Below are positions 48,101 to 60,123 of a stretch of DNA of 64,000 bases, in pieces. The DNA comes from Apophysomyces variabilis (lineage: Eukaryota; Mucoromycota; Mucoromycetes; Mucorales; Mucoraceae), in NCBI GenBank assembly GCA_002749535.1, contig MZZL01000393.1, positions 11,103 to 75,102 of the forward strand. Reading direction: 5' to 3'. Under the pieces are notes generated by a model, which ran no database searches, was not told where the DNA came from, and saw nothing but the letters and a program-made list of their open reading frames with translations. How positions within the stretch are numbered: the first letter of the stretch is position 1; every line of letters begins with the position of its first letter. The position numbers and the translations under genes are program-made.

Positions 48101-49142
48101 ATCTGCCCTTTCAAGCGATACAGCTGTGCTAATTCGTTGATCACTTTGAAGTGATGAGGCATATATTCCAAGATCGTCATAAAACCATCGATAGCATCAT
48201 CCGTTCGTCCTAGCTTCTTAAAGAGAAATGATCGATCCCACAGTGCATCAACATCCGTTGGGTCCACAATCAATGCTTTTGAAAGACAATAGATGGCTTG
48301 CTGTGTTGCATTATTTTCCCTGAACAAACCGCGCCTCAGATATCCTTCTTGCTATTTCGTTTTTACATACACTGATTTAAGACCCAGTTCTTTCCACAAG
48401 GCGCCGTCATTCTGACACATATGAGCAGCTACCATACGTAACTGCAATGCCTTTTCTGTGTTGCCCATCTCTTCATGGACGAGACCCAGCGTATTCCAAC
48501 CTTGATAAACGTTCGGATGTTGTGTAATAAGTGTTTGCAATAAATCAATTGCCTGACCATAGTCTTGCGCAATATATAATGCATTAGCTCGACCAAGGAT
48601 ATTTTTGACCTCTTCTGTCAATTTCGATTCCCCCGCTGTAACGCGTCGTTTGCCCTTACGGCGGGATTTGCCGATACCAGCCGTTGCTACCAAATTGTCC
48701 TCAAACTCTTCAACATCTCGCGATATTTCTTCCAGACCTCCCGTTTTCAACCTCTCACGAGCTTCTTTTGTTCGCTGAAGTAAATTTCTGTATACTTTGT
48801 ATTAATATCACCAACGGCCTTGTACAGGCAACACAAAAAAAGCACTTGCGTGATTTCGTCGTCATCGATGTAGTCCTCGCCCCGCATCCAGCTGGGTAAA
48901 CCCGCCTCTTCCTCTAGGTCAATTGCTACGTCGTCAGCATTCATCAAGTCCGCATTCATCATGTCCGGATCAACATAAGTTGAATCTTCTTCTTCCTCTT
49001 CTTCGTCCTCCTCGTCGTCGTCGAAATCATCGAATCCGTTAAACATCAGGCTCTGCAATATTTGTTCATGCGATCGAGCACTGGAGCTGGATTCTGCCTG
49101 AGGTTCACCCAACAGACCGGCTATAGTAGATTTCTTTTGCAT
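45176..49142 (-). CDS. TFC4: TFIIIC TPR subunit (tau131 / Sfc4 / GTF3C3 homolog)
   Basis: Fourteen exons in transcript order: 49142-48846, 48774-48371, 48319-47740, 47690-47553, 47498-47411, 47357-47256, 47191-46830, 46780-46535, 46487-46361, 46311-46197, 46147-45792, 45741-45617, 45567-45480, 45423-45176 (1,091 residues). This subunit of the tauA module b ridges TFIIIC bound at tRNA genes to TFIIIB. The N-terminus is very acidic (runs of D and E around residues 38-55). TPR repeats include ALYIAQDYGQAIDLLQTLI, WNTLGLVHEEMGNTEKALQL and ALWDRSFLFKKLGRTDDAID. A basic coiled-coil insert (KKASLFDEARKASEAERRRQ) separates the two TPR blocks. The C-terminal block has GLTHLAVRHYERVL and REAAYNLHLIYMTSGSPNLA. 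Exon 3 was joined at 48319 because it restores the TPR NNATQQAIYCLSKAL. Exon 13 to 14 is joined at 45423 for the same reason; a closer acceptor would leave an intron of only 29 nt. Confidence 0.95.
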
Positions 49143-50400
49143 AATGGTGTTCAGTTCACTCACGCAAAAACTGATAAATACGGTAGTTTGCACAGTCACA
49201 TAGGGAAATAGCAATCGATCTGTTTTATGCAATGCTCAAGTGGATAAATAACGACAAAGTTTTATGGTTTGTATAGTAACGTACTGCAACTTCTATCCTG
49301 CTTTCTTGTTGCTGTATTGCTAGTGTAAGTGATAATGGCTCGAATTACTCATTTCTCTATTACAATTACTGTCATAGATGGACGAGGTAAAAGCTTAGCG
49401 CTGCTACCCGTTTTGACAGGCAGGAGCGACAAACTGGTACGCCGCTATTTTTGCCACCCTTGGTAAACACTAATTCTTATTTATAAGCAGTTGTAGCTTT
49501 AGCTCTTTTGCATAGCAAATTGCATCCTGATAGCACAAGATTGATTTTCTAAGTTAGAACAAGCTGTTTACTAAACAATTGAACACATTTGGTTCTGTTG
49601 GTTCTTATGCCAATATCACAGTTTTGTTCACATGAACGGGGAAGTCCTGCCAAGCACATGGGGTGATTTGCTTTTGTTCGAAATAGTTTTTCTGTTGTTT
49701 TTTAGTTCCCTGCATGTTGGCCCTTTTCCCTTTAACTCAGTCTAACCCGATATTGTTATAAACTTAGTTACGAGGTCTTTATTTTTTGGGAATAGGTTGA
49801 GTTGGACACCGATCGTAGCCATGCAATAAGGGCCGTTTATGAGCTATGAGGCTCTTTTAAATCACTATGACGACCGGTCTGTTCAAACATTCGTTGGTGT
49901 TTTTATATAACCATCTACGGATGTATGTTTCTCACGGACCCGAAAGGAGAAAAGAGGAAAAGGAGGGAAGGGGAAGGGAAGTTAGACGATCATCAGGCGC
50001 AGTTAGTACTAGCCACAAAAAGAATAAGACTCGACTTCTAATGCAGACGATCCCTTGCTAAAAAAGGCTTACAAGCGTGGATTCCAGCCACACAGCCAAG
50101 GATTTTGGATTTCTTGGTAGAAATTCCATCGGGATGTACTTCTCCTTTTCGTGTTTGGAAGAGTTTTCGATTTCTTTTTTAGAACCCTATTGCGTTTTAT
50201 TTATCGTCACGCTACATGGCTTCATTTATGGGCCACTTTCTTGTGCCACTCTAATTTCGTCGGATTGAACTAGTTAGTTGTGTGGAACGCTAATCCCTGT
50301 AGAAAGAGAATAGTCGTTTTCAAATATAAACCCGCTTTCCTGTTCTCCGGTCATTTTTTCCTTCTTCTTTTCGAAGTTATCCTCTCCCTTTCTTCATATT
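49143..50400. other. divergent intergenic region between TFC4 and the Ca2+/H+ exchanger
   Basis: About 1.26 kb with room for two promoters. The 60 bp before the exchanger ATG are strongly pyrimidine-rich. No RNA gene or coding exon was recognised. Confidence 0.5.
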
Positions 50401-52115
50401 ATGAGTTTAGAAAGACAACCTTTAATCGGTCACTCCGGAGACCATTTCAACGAAAAAGAACCAACTTTTTGGTCCTCTCTCAAAGTGACCGCCACGTCTT
50501 CAAAGTTCAACATCTTACTTGCATTTGTCCCAATCGCTCTCGCAGTTTCATTTGCTAATGCTTCCTCCACGGTTGTCTTCGCCCTGAATTTTATTGCCAT
50601 TATTCCCCTGGCGAAATTGCTTGGATTCGGTAAGTCATGCGCGATCCGAGTAAAACTTTTCCTTCTCCCCTCTTTCCGTGAAGTGGCAAACTCATTTTGC
50701 TTATTATTGCTACTTTTTTGCAGCTACCGAGGAACTGGCTCTGCGCTGTGGTTCCACTTGGGGCGCTCTTTTAAACGCGACATTCGGAAACGCTGTGGAA
50801 CTTATTCTTGGCGTCATTGCCCTGAAAGAAGGCCTGATTCGCGTCGTTCAAGGTACCTACAGCTGCTATCTTGTACTCCGCCTCTAACATTAAAAAACAA
50901 GCATCCGTGTTGGGTTCCATCTTGTCGAATATTTTGCTTGTCCTCGGCTTTTGTTTCCTGTTGGGTGGCGTATCCCGCTCCGAACAAAGCTTTAACGTTA
51001 CCGGTAAAAGGAAGATACATTTCTACTTTCTGAATGCTGACTGTAGTTATTTGTTATTACTTTCTTTTCTTTTGCAGCTGCACAAACCTCATCTTCTCTT
51101 CTGGCATTGACGACTCTTTCCCTGCTTGTGCCCGCCGCCTTTAGTGTAACGGCTGACGAAGCTGGAGCTGAAGCACAAGCCGGGATTCTGAGACTTAGTC
51201 ACGGAACAGCAATTATCCTGCTCATTGTATACGTCCTGTTTCTAATTTTCCAGGTAAATGAAAAGGAAAAAAATTTGCAAACATTACAAAGTGTAACATG
51301 AAATTAATCTATGACAAAATAGCTCAAAACACATGCTCATTTGGTAAATTGCTAACTGGGACCTCTGGCTATAGCATTTTGCTCACTTAAATGTGTAGTA
51401 TGAAGACGAAGCGGACGAAGATGAGGTCCCGAGCACTACACTTTCATTCTCTGTCCTGTCGTACGTGAATATCGAATTCACTAACTATGACTAAGTCCAC
51501 TTTGTTTTAGGTTGTTGGTTATTGCTGGCTTCGTCTCGTTGCATGCTGAGTTCCTTGTTGGAGCGTGAGTCAATAACGGATGCCGCCAGAACTTAAACTA
51601 ATCTCCGACTTAGTATTGAAGGTGTCGTTCAAAGCTGGGATATCAATGAGACATTTGTCGGTATTATCCTTCTCCCCATCGTCGGAAAGTAAGTAGCAAA
51701 GAAGAAATCAAAGGCTATAGAATCCGAAACCTCTAACATATATGACCCCAAACAAGTGCTGCTGAGCACGTTAGCTCCGTCACCTTCGCCATGAAGGACA
51801 AGATGAACCTTTCTATCGGCATTGCCATTTCTTCTTCCCTTCAAATTGGCCTTTTAGTTACACCTGTATTGGTTATTGCTGGATGGATTATCGACCAGCC
51901 AATGACCCTGTTTTTCGAAGATTTTGAAACTGTCGTGCTGTTTGCCAGTGTACTCATCGTAAACTATCTTATTCAGGATGGACGTTCTAACTGGCTTGAG
52001 GGTATTTTGCTCTTGGTAAGTCTGTGGTACCTGATCATACAATATGGATACTAATCAAGGTGTATAGGCTTCCTACTGTATTGTTGCTCTTGCCTTCTTC
52101 TTCCATCCCGTGTAA
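50401..52115 (+). CDS. Ca2+/H+ exchanger, CAX family (Vcx1-like)
   Basis: Nine exons (50401-50629, 50724-50852, 50902-51003, 51078-51253, 51399-51460, 51511-51564, 51614-51688, 51757-52015, 52068-52115) give 377 residues with about eleven membrane segments. CAX proteins move Ca2+ into the vacuole in exchange for protons. The two inverted alpha-repeats are intact: [17 protein letters not shown] (Gly98-Glu102) and [17 protein letters not shown] (Gly275-Glu279), whose acidic residues bind the ion. The cytosolic loop between the halves carries the acidic motif YEDEADEDE (213-221), as in other family members. The N-terminus is short and hydrophilic, so the autoinhibitory extension of plant CAX proteins is absent. 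Exon phases are all consistent. I cannot exclude specificity for other divalent ions such as Mn2+. Confidence 0.95.
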
Positions 52116-53601
52116 ATTGTGTCCTTATTATGTTTTGTTTCCATATATTCAATACATTGTATTTATCGACATGCAATATTTAACCAATATAGAATATGAA
52201 TTTGCATTTTACAACGACAGTGTCTGCTAAGCATAACATAACACATCATGCTTGCAAGATTTCACCCGTTTTATTGCGATTGAACCGATCAGCAGAGATG
52301 CTTCAATTAAAACAACATTCAAGTTGAATTGCATTTGCACAATTCTCGTGGTGTGGAACCTACATTTTTTTGGTATTTTGGGGACTTTAGGAATCTGCAT
52401 ATTGTTAGCTTTCTTTTCATCACAACAACATGGAAGTTTGATGACGGAAACTAAGTCCTATTTTGACGCAATTGCCAGACAGACTTAGTTTCGACCAGAA
52501 AATCCATAAACGTAGGTGACGAAAGAGCAATGCAACGTATGAGGCGCTCTTTACCCCAGTGTACCGTGCATCATCACGTTTATCATTGGCTGGAGCTGTT
52601 TATGGTGAGAACTAGTGATACGTTTAAGAGGAGCTTATCACGAAGCGTTCAAGGATTAATCCAGTTTGTTTTACACCGTCCTACACAAAACGTGCTTATT
52701 AGACGTGCAATAATAAACCCAATTCTCACAACGGGAGATAGAATAAGTTAGAGTTTATTACTTTTTACCTTATCCTTGCCACAAACGAATAGCAGGAAGT
52801 CCATTACGTGGGATATCTCGAAATGCTGAAGATAACAACGTTATAGGAGATAAAAGTACGTTCACCGGTTCGGAACGTTTACGCTAGTACACGTTGTATA
52901 GTAGAATTGAACCCAACGTAGCCTAAGAGCACTGCTTCTACTTGAGAAACTTGAGCAGCAATCTAACACAGTACGCCGTTCTTAAACAAAAGGCACATAC
53001 GGACCGAAAAACGCGAAGATACTAGCCTTCCTTTTAACTTTCTTTCTAGCAGTTCAAACCTTACTCCGGATCATTTTGATATACGCACAAAATGGTGCAA
53101 TCAAAATCAACCGTTTCATTTTCCGTTGGTTGCTATTGCAATTTCTCTGTAGAATCAATGTATTCCTTACTTGTACGATCTGAGGAGGGAAAGTGGAGGT
53201 ACAATTACAGATTTTTGAACATCTGTTTGCATTTGTCTCATAATGTTTTGCGCTGATACGTAGGATAGATTTAAAACGCTGAACATCTATTTTGCGTAAA
53301 TTAGACAATAGCATATGTGCTAATGTATAGGATATGGAATGACTTTAAGGATGCCCTCCTTAGCTTCAACCCAAAGATGTGTGTTCCTTCCATACACCAC
53401 TTATTTGTATAAAAGGAGACACTGTATTTTATCTAATTTGTATAGTTGCTGTAATATATCATCCCTTCATCAGAAGCCTTATTCTACTCGTCTCACCCGT
53501 GGCGTATTGTCCTCTGTTCTCCATAACCATCACCGGTATGAACTTGAATCCATCATACGTAGTAGAACCCTGATGCGTTTTTTGTGTATCTTTTAGCCTG
53601 C
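52116..53601. other. intergenic DNA
   Basis: About 1.5 kb of AT-rich sequence. The open frames seen (up to 92 codons) have no domain and overlap each other on both strands. The first part is the 3' flank of the exchanger gene. Confidence 0.5.
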
Positions 53602-54263
53602 ATGACCTCTGTCCCCGATCACCTTGCTTATTTGAAGAAGCTCCCTGCACTCCATCAGGTAAGCGAATGAAAGAACTGCCTGTCTACGACACTTTCATTT
53701 CCTTGTGCTTGCAAGTCCTCTGCAGTGCGTTACAGTCAAAAGCTGTCAATCTACAGCGCTTACTTTTTCTCATATTGACCCACTAGTACCTGGTTCGACA
53801 ATGTTCACAACGATTATGTGAGAAATCGTATCCCGTTATATTTTCGTAGTAAGTTATTTCCTAAAAATTAAAGTCGCATCTAGCAAATTCACTTGGCGCA
53901 TTTTGGAAACTGGGCTTGACGCTAACAAATTACATCAATTGTCGTGTTATAAGAGTTGGAATTGGCCAATGTTTACATACCTGTCATAAAACTGACGACG
54001 CCATACCCATCTCCCCGCCAAGTGAATGCAAGATACATATATAAATTCCAATTGGTCAGTAATAGAAGAAAAATAACAATAGTATTCAATGACACTTACT
54101 AAATACCGGGCGTAAAAGCCCCATCCACTTGACTCGTGGATCCTTTTCTGCCTTTTTGCTTGCTGCCTCTCAGATCGCCTTAAAGGAGCTCGGGACGATT
54201 CTGGTCTTTCTTCTTCTCGTCCTTAAGACCAAGGTGGCTCAACCATTGTCTCCGTTCGGCTAG
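53602..54263 (+). CDS. candidate small single-pass membrane protein (48 residues, two exons)
   Basis: Exon 1 (53602-53658, 19 codons) ends in a perfect donor CAG|GTAAGC. Exon 2 (54174-54263) starts after a strong polypyrimidine tract and acceptor ctgcctctcAG. Joined in frame they encode a 48-residue protein: a short polar N-terminus (MTSVPDHLAYLKK), one membrane helix (LGTILVFLLLVLKTKV) and a short tail ending SPFG. Tiny single-pass proteins of this kind are often accessory subunits of mitochondrial or ER complexes, but I do not recognise the family. The intron would be 515 nt, about ten times the local norm, and contains a 12-bp inverted repeat. Either an insertion lengthened the intron, or an intermediate exon is missed, or the join is coincidental. 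Confidence 0.4.
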
Positions 54264-57200
54264 CTCTTCTCCTACTTCATACAGAGTGAGTGATCATTGT
54301 TGTCTCTTCTTCTCTTGGATGTACACATGAGCAGAACAATAATTGAGGATGGCGCCGTAAGGCAAAAGAATATGAAAAGTTTGACTTGCGCTGAGTCTCG
54401 AGCTTTGAGATAAGAGAGTGGATTTCTTCACACGACGGGTAATTTAGTGGTTTAGATATATTCTCGTTTTGCTTTATAGCGACCTAAAGACATCTCAAAG
54501 AGTTTAAAACAAATTCTGTCAATTCGCGGAAGAGAAGCAATATCGACTTTTGATTAAACAAGATTGAGTTTATTCAGCGGTTCAAATGAGCGCAAAAATA
54601 ACAATTGTGTCCGCCCGGGCTAGATCAATCTGATAAAAAATGAGAGGGGGATGGGAAAATATCGGGGAAGCGCGTGAGTATCAAAAAAGCCTTTTTGCAA
54701 AGGAAGAAGCGGGCGACAGCAGGCTGGACAGGGGCCCTGATGCGACGGATAGCTTTCGTGGAGATATCGATATGTATTAGGCATGTGGATTGAATGGACG
54801 GATTGTATTAGAGGAAATAGATTCAACAGACTTGGCGTTTAGGAAAACTGGAGCCAATCATCTCAAGAAGTGGAGCTTTGTGTTGTTTGAACCTACTAAT
54901 TTCAGCCTTGGCAGCAGCGAGTTTTGCTTTTGACTGTTTAACAGCGGGCACGGGGAGAGCTCAAGGATGGGGACGCACTTTTAAAATGAGGCAAAGCGGT
55001 AGCTATGCAGAAAAAGGACGGCATTGAGTTCATTTGTTGCGACATTTAATTCCACTGGATTGCGACTTCGATTTTCGTAGTTTGCGAAATTGTTTTTGGG
55101 AGATACTGTACAGGATTTTCTGTACCTTACGTGAGCAAGTTGTTGTGGTTAAATCAATCACGATAACATAAGATGATCGCCTGTTTTTAACTAGGATACT
55201 GTTCTAACATAAAAAGAACGACTTGCTAATGCCCTTTTGGGTATGCTTCTAACGGCATTTCCAGGTCGATATATCGGATGGATTACACATACAGGGTAAC
55301 TCATGGCTCTTATCTTTGCTTTAGCTTGACTAAAAATGTCTTGGCCGGTCCGATAGGGGGCCGCTCATCCTTAAGTCATTGCCAAGCATTGCTCCCATTT
55401 TAATAACTTTTCAAAACGTTAATCAAAACGCTCAAAGACCAACATCCTGCAACCTTCTCCACATAATAAACCGCAGTTTAGCAAGGAAAGTGGTACTTCA
55501 GAGGGTTTCATCCGCCAAGTCATTTACTCTTCAAAAATGTAAATACGGTCATCAAAGTGTTATCCATCGACTAATCATAAATAGATTTTCATGTCGTTCA
55601 GATGGGATTCCTGCTCAGAAAATGAAACAAATTCGCTCTAGCGCGATATGATTACACTATTGAATGACTTAATTAATGCAAAACTATGCTTTCTCCTTAG
55701 TCCATTCTTTGAAATCCTGGTAGAGGCAAGAACTTATCTAGTATGGAATCAAAGTCTGTCGAGTAAACAGTATGTAATTGTATGCAGCTAAAGACGACTG
55801 CATATTATGCAACAGTAGCGCAGGCTGCAATTGAACGAATGACAGCACACTTCTACCCTTTACTGAAATAAGTGCATTTTTTGCTTTTCCTGTTCGAAAG
55901 AAAACAAAAAAAGAAAGAAATTTCTGTGGACCTACTCTTTTGGAATCATCATAATATATACATGCGCCATAAGGTTAGCCCGTCCTACTTTTACTTTGAC
56001 CAAAAGAACCAAGTATACGTCCTACGTTTTATTCCTGATTGACAATTGACTCGTAAATTAAGTGGGTTGGGAAAAGAGCCTTTTGGAAAGGCTATATTCC
56101 ATTCTAGTGCTACCGGATCTGTCTCCGACCGTTGACTATCGGCTAATGGTGCATTAATGTAACATTTTCAAAGTTTGTCTGCGGTTTATGCATATGCAGC
56201 CATGCATCGGAAGTAGACAACAAGGGCTAACATGTAACAAAGGTGTGTATGGCCATGAAGATATGCATGCATGCGGGATATAAGAGAAAATCGGTTGCGG
56301 ATAGCTTAGTAAGAATATGTTTAGCTCACTTTGCACATCCCGCATAGCAGTGATCCTCACTGTCCGCCTAGTTACCCTTGTGCTAGACATATTATTCAAA
56401 ACGGTGATTAAATGCTACCTTCATACTCACTTTTCTTTCAGTCATTGACACTGCGGCTTTTCTTCGTTGCATACCATGAGCATCTTGATGCAGAGCTGAC
56501 ATATTTTCTTTCTTTTTCTTTTATGCATTGTCGTCCTTTGTTATGCTTTGTTATCATATGAAGTCCGGACCTTTTGTCGACATGAACCACGGGATCTGTC
56601 AACACTAAATTATAATTAAATAAAGCAAAAAAAATGTAACCTTTGCTTTGCTCCACAGAATAGTGCTAACGTATCGCATTTTGGGGGAGAACTCCCCAGA
56701 GACGGGGCCTGTAAAACCCAGCGCCACAGAGGAGAGAGTTGGATGAGGTATCTGCAGCGATCCGCAAGGGGAGATGATGTGATAAAATTAGACAAAAAGC
56801 ACTCATATCAAAAGGCCTGCAAATGAACAACCCTACGCCCAATTATTGCACGTAAAATAGTGTACCAATGTCACCCGCATTGCTTCTCCTTCGGTCTGGA
56901 ATTTCCCGCTGATCCTAGGACCAGTTACCTAGAAAGACATAGCAGTTTCTTCCCAAGCCACTTCTGAAACAAATGTCAAAATAGTAGTCAACTCAGCCGT
57001 ATCTCTCAACCACAAGCATACGTATAACAAAATGCAACTTTATTCAATCAACATGATCTAGTTTGCCAAACAATAAATCTCCGATCACCAACTTTATCCA
57101 ACCCGCATCTCTATACCGATAGGAATGCGTTTTAGCTTACATCCATGCATCCACTTTTTTTTTGATATGCAGGTCAAACAAGGAGAGAATAGGAGAACAG

Positions 57201-57294
57201 AAATAGGAAGGACCTTTTTAATGTCCAATGCGCATATGTACAACGAATGGGGTTTCTTTTTTTTTTCTTGTGGTTTGTTGTAGGATAGAGCATG
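54264..57294. other. gene-poor intergenic DNA
   Basis: About 3 kb without a supported gene. Open frames of 68-90 codons are present on both strands but lack domains and splice partners. I saw no tRNA, transposon end or array. Confidence 0.5.
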
Positions 57295-59119
57295 TTATTC
57301 ATGATTTCTTTGAGTTTTCAAAGGCGAAGAGATGGACGCAGCAAAGGGCGGTACCGTGGGTGATGATCCGTGTGGTGGCAAAGCTGCGGCCGATTTTGAA
57401 GGAAAAGGTGGTTGTGCTGCAGGAGGATAGGGTTGACGATGCTGCAACATAGGTTGAGGTGGTAGAATTGGCTCTGGGAGACCATTACGTAGAAACGCGG
57501 TTAAAGGTTGGTGATGTACTGCCATGGAGGAGGAGGTTTGCGGTTTTGCTTGATGTGTATGCGGCGCCATCCTTGGGGCGGTTTCCATTGGATGCATTGG
57601 TCGAAAAGCTGCGGTATCGTGCTGTGCATGTTCAAAACGCTTGGTCTTCTCTTCCGTATGTTTCTGCAGATTTTGTCGTTGGGCGTGTGGTGGAGGTGAA
57701 TGGCGTTTGTGCCAGCCATGGCCATTCATCTGTTGTGCATGGGGTGTTAAACCTGTCGTAGGATCCATCTTTTGGGTATGCTTCTACAGGAAGGTGTTAC
57801 GTTTAAGTACTGTGACTATATTATTTCGATTCAATCAAACCATACAGGTCGACGACGCGCAAGATCTGTGTAGGTCATGTAACTGATATAGGCATGTAAT
57901 GCGTTTCTTCTTGTCCTCGGATTTCTGCGTTGCTATAAAATAAATACGTAATTCGTATGCAATTCATACAACAACGCGTTTAAACTTACCATAGAGTAGT
58001 ATTGCTGAGAGAAGTCGTTTGAAGCATTCGTGTGAGATCGTTGATGCTATTTTCATGTTAGTCTCTAAGCGCTGTTGGGAGAGACTGCATAATTTACCGG
58101 CATCGAGGTGGGTTTGTAGGTCATCGGATAGTTTGGAGAAGGATGCGCATCAGCTGCATTCCATTTTGAACCATGTGGTGGACTAATGATGTAGTTTAGA
58201 TTGTTGTACTATTTAGCTGCACGACAACAAACCCTTCCATTGCGCCTGCAGGATACTGTGAGGAAGGAGGGATAGGAGTGTCGTGGTAATGCTGCTGATG
58301 CTGATGCTGCGGATGTGGCGATGCCTGAGCCATACCCAGGGGACGCATCGCATGACTGTCTGCGGACATGGATAATCGACCTACATAGCTTTTTTTGTCA
58401 ACATGCACGCGCGCAGAAAATAAGGCATTCATACCATCGGCCGTGTCGCATTGAGATGACGGGTTTGCGTATGCAGGGGGATATCGACGCACATCTTATT
58501 TTTAAAAAGAAAAGAGAAAAAGGATGTCAATATCAAACTTAAACGATAAATTCCAGTATCGTACCGTTGTTGTTGTTGTTGTTGTTGGTAACGTCTAACA
58601 AACAAACAAAGGTGAATCACACAGTATCACAATAATACTGTCTTACGTTGAGGAGGAGTTAATTTAGGCGTTGTGGCCAGTCCACCATATGGTTTTTCTT
58701 GTTGTGTTTGATCATCATCGCCTGTATAAAAAGTTGCATGATAAGTCGGTCGCTTCGTTGATGAAGTGATGTTACCAAGTATATTACGAATAGACATAAA
58801 GTTGTTGCTGGAAGAAGACTATAATAAATAGAATAGAATGGTCATTTCATCGGTTTTAGGTATGTCTGATGGTTACGTTTTGAGTATTTTGTTGTTCCTG
58901 AACAGTCTTTGGTCGGTTTGAATGGTTAGCCAGTGAAATCAAGATAGATCCAGCTTCTGCTTCGTCTGTGTTTAGATCCATGTATTCCTCATCTTTGGGG
59001 CTGGATCGACGACTTGTTGGGTGGTACTGAGGTTGGTAATCTCGTTGGTTGTAACGATCAGACAACATTCCGCTGTGAGCTTCTTTTTGTTGGTAATAGG
59101 AGGCAGAAGAACCCGACAT
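57295..59119 (-). CDS. uncharacterised Q/H/P-rich protein with a conserved-looking basic motif
   Basis: Eight exons in transcript order: 59119-58877, 58818-58647, 58594-58565, 58494-58233, 58182-58098, 58046-57990, 57932-57846, 57783-57295 (474 residues). I do not recognise the family. The N-terminal part has a short amphipathic segment, DEAEAGSILISLANHS (about 53-68), then NFMSIRNILGNIT. The middle is low-complexity, with poly-Asn from an AAC repeat in a 30-nt microexon and HPQHQHQQHYHD. A dense basic patch followed by an ordered-looking helix, RRNPRTRRNALHAYISYMTY then TDLARRRP, occupies about residues 285-311. It is the best candidate for a functional core. The C-terminus is proline-, histidine- and serine-rich. 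The composition suits a transcriptional regulator, but no known DNA-binding domain is present, so this is inference. Every exon join is phase-consistent. Confidence 0.72.
58565..58594. repeat. coding (AAC)n microsatellite in a 30-nt microexon
   Basis: Read on the - strand the microexon contains repeated AAC codons (poly-Asn), with glutamine (CAA) in another frame. The repeat makes up most of the exon, so its length may vary between strains. Confidence 0.8.
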
Positions 59120-59128
59120 GCGTTATAC

Positions 59129-59330
59129 GGCTGAAAGAGAAAAGACAAGAAAAAAGAAATAAAATAGATAAATATGATATAAAGGGAAGAAAAAGAAGAA
59201 GGTAATGTTTTATCAGGAACGCTAAAAGCAAATATGAACAGAAAAGAAAAGAGGAAAAAAGAAAGAAAAAAGAAGAGGGAAAGAGAAAAGGGGAAAAGAG
59301 AGAGAGAAAGAAAAGAAAGAGACGATGATG
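59129..59330. repeat. purine-rich (GA/GAAA) tract upstream of the Q/H/P-rich gene
   Basis: About 200 bp of almost uninterrupted A and G on the + strand, that is, a pyrimidine tract on the coding strand of the gene starting at 59119. Such tracts are common in fungal promoters and 5' UTRs. Confidence 0.8.
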
Positions 59331-59402
59331 TGCTGCTAGCAAATTACTCTTTTTTTTTTTTTGGGCGTCCTAATGTGTGCGTCTGTGAGTATATGTGTGC
59401 GG

Positions 59403-59421
59403 GTGTGTGTGTGTGTGTGTG
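59403..59421. repeat. (GT)n microsatellite
   Basis: A run of GT alternation preceded by a T-homopolymer (about 59350-59362). Confidence 0.9.
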
Positions 59422-60076
59422 AATCCCAGCCCCCCACCCTCCCCTTAGCCTTGGACTTTTTTCATGATTATCAGCGACTTGTGACACATCAGCAAAGACC
59501 AACAGCACAAACATTCATCGGTAGGTTACATCACATGCCATTACAGTTTTGTACAATCTTTTCATACTGTACAGTTCCATCTCAGATGGATTGTGTGAAC
59601 ATTTTGGGTTTTGTCGCACTAAAAGCCTGCAATGTACAACTGAACTGCAGGAAAGTAACACCGTCTCTTGCGTTTCTGAATAAACAGTTGTTATTTTATT
59701 TATCTAGATTGGATTTCTTCTTCCGTTGATTGGACTGAAAGCGGAATAGTTTTCAACTTTTCTATGCTGTTCAGATAGGGCTGGTATCCATGTAAACCAT
59801 CGATTCGATCAAGGTTACCCCGTTGCGATGCATGGTCCGAAACCTTAAAAAACTTTATGTGCTAAGTGTTACAAAGGAGGGTACCGGCACGGATACAAGG
59901 GAACACATTTTTTCTGACTCGTTACTCCCTTGCATTTCAAAAAAAAACGTCAGTGATCGCAAAAAGAGTTTGTGCACCTATCAAGCGAGTCATTTGAGTC
60001 AGCTCAAAAAAAAAGCTAAGGTCAGATGAATCCAGATATCATGCAATACCCAGCCTACTATGATTGTAATCATACA

Positions 60077-60080
<4 letters not shown>

Positions 60081-60121
<41 letters not shown>
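60081..60121. repeat. compound (TA)n(TG)n microsatellite
   Basis: About 29 bases of TA alternation pass directly into about 12 bases of TG alternation. Confidence 0.95.

Positions 60122-60123
<2 letters not shown>

Noticed and set aside
48350..48370. A 21-26 nt intron in TFC4
   Set aside because: A gtatgt donor at 48370 with the acceptor at 48320 gives a 51-nt intron and a proper TPR repeat.
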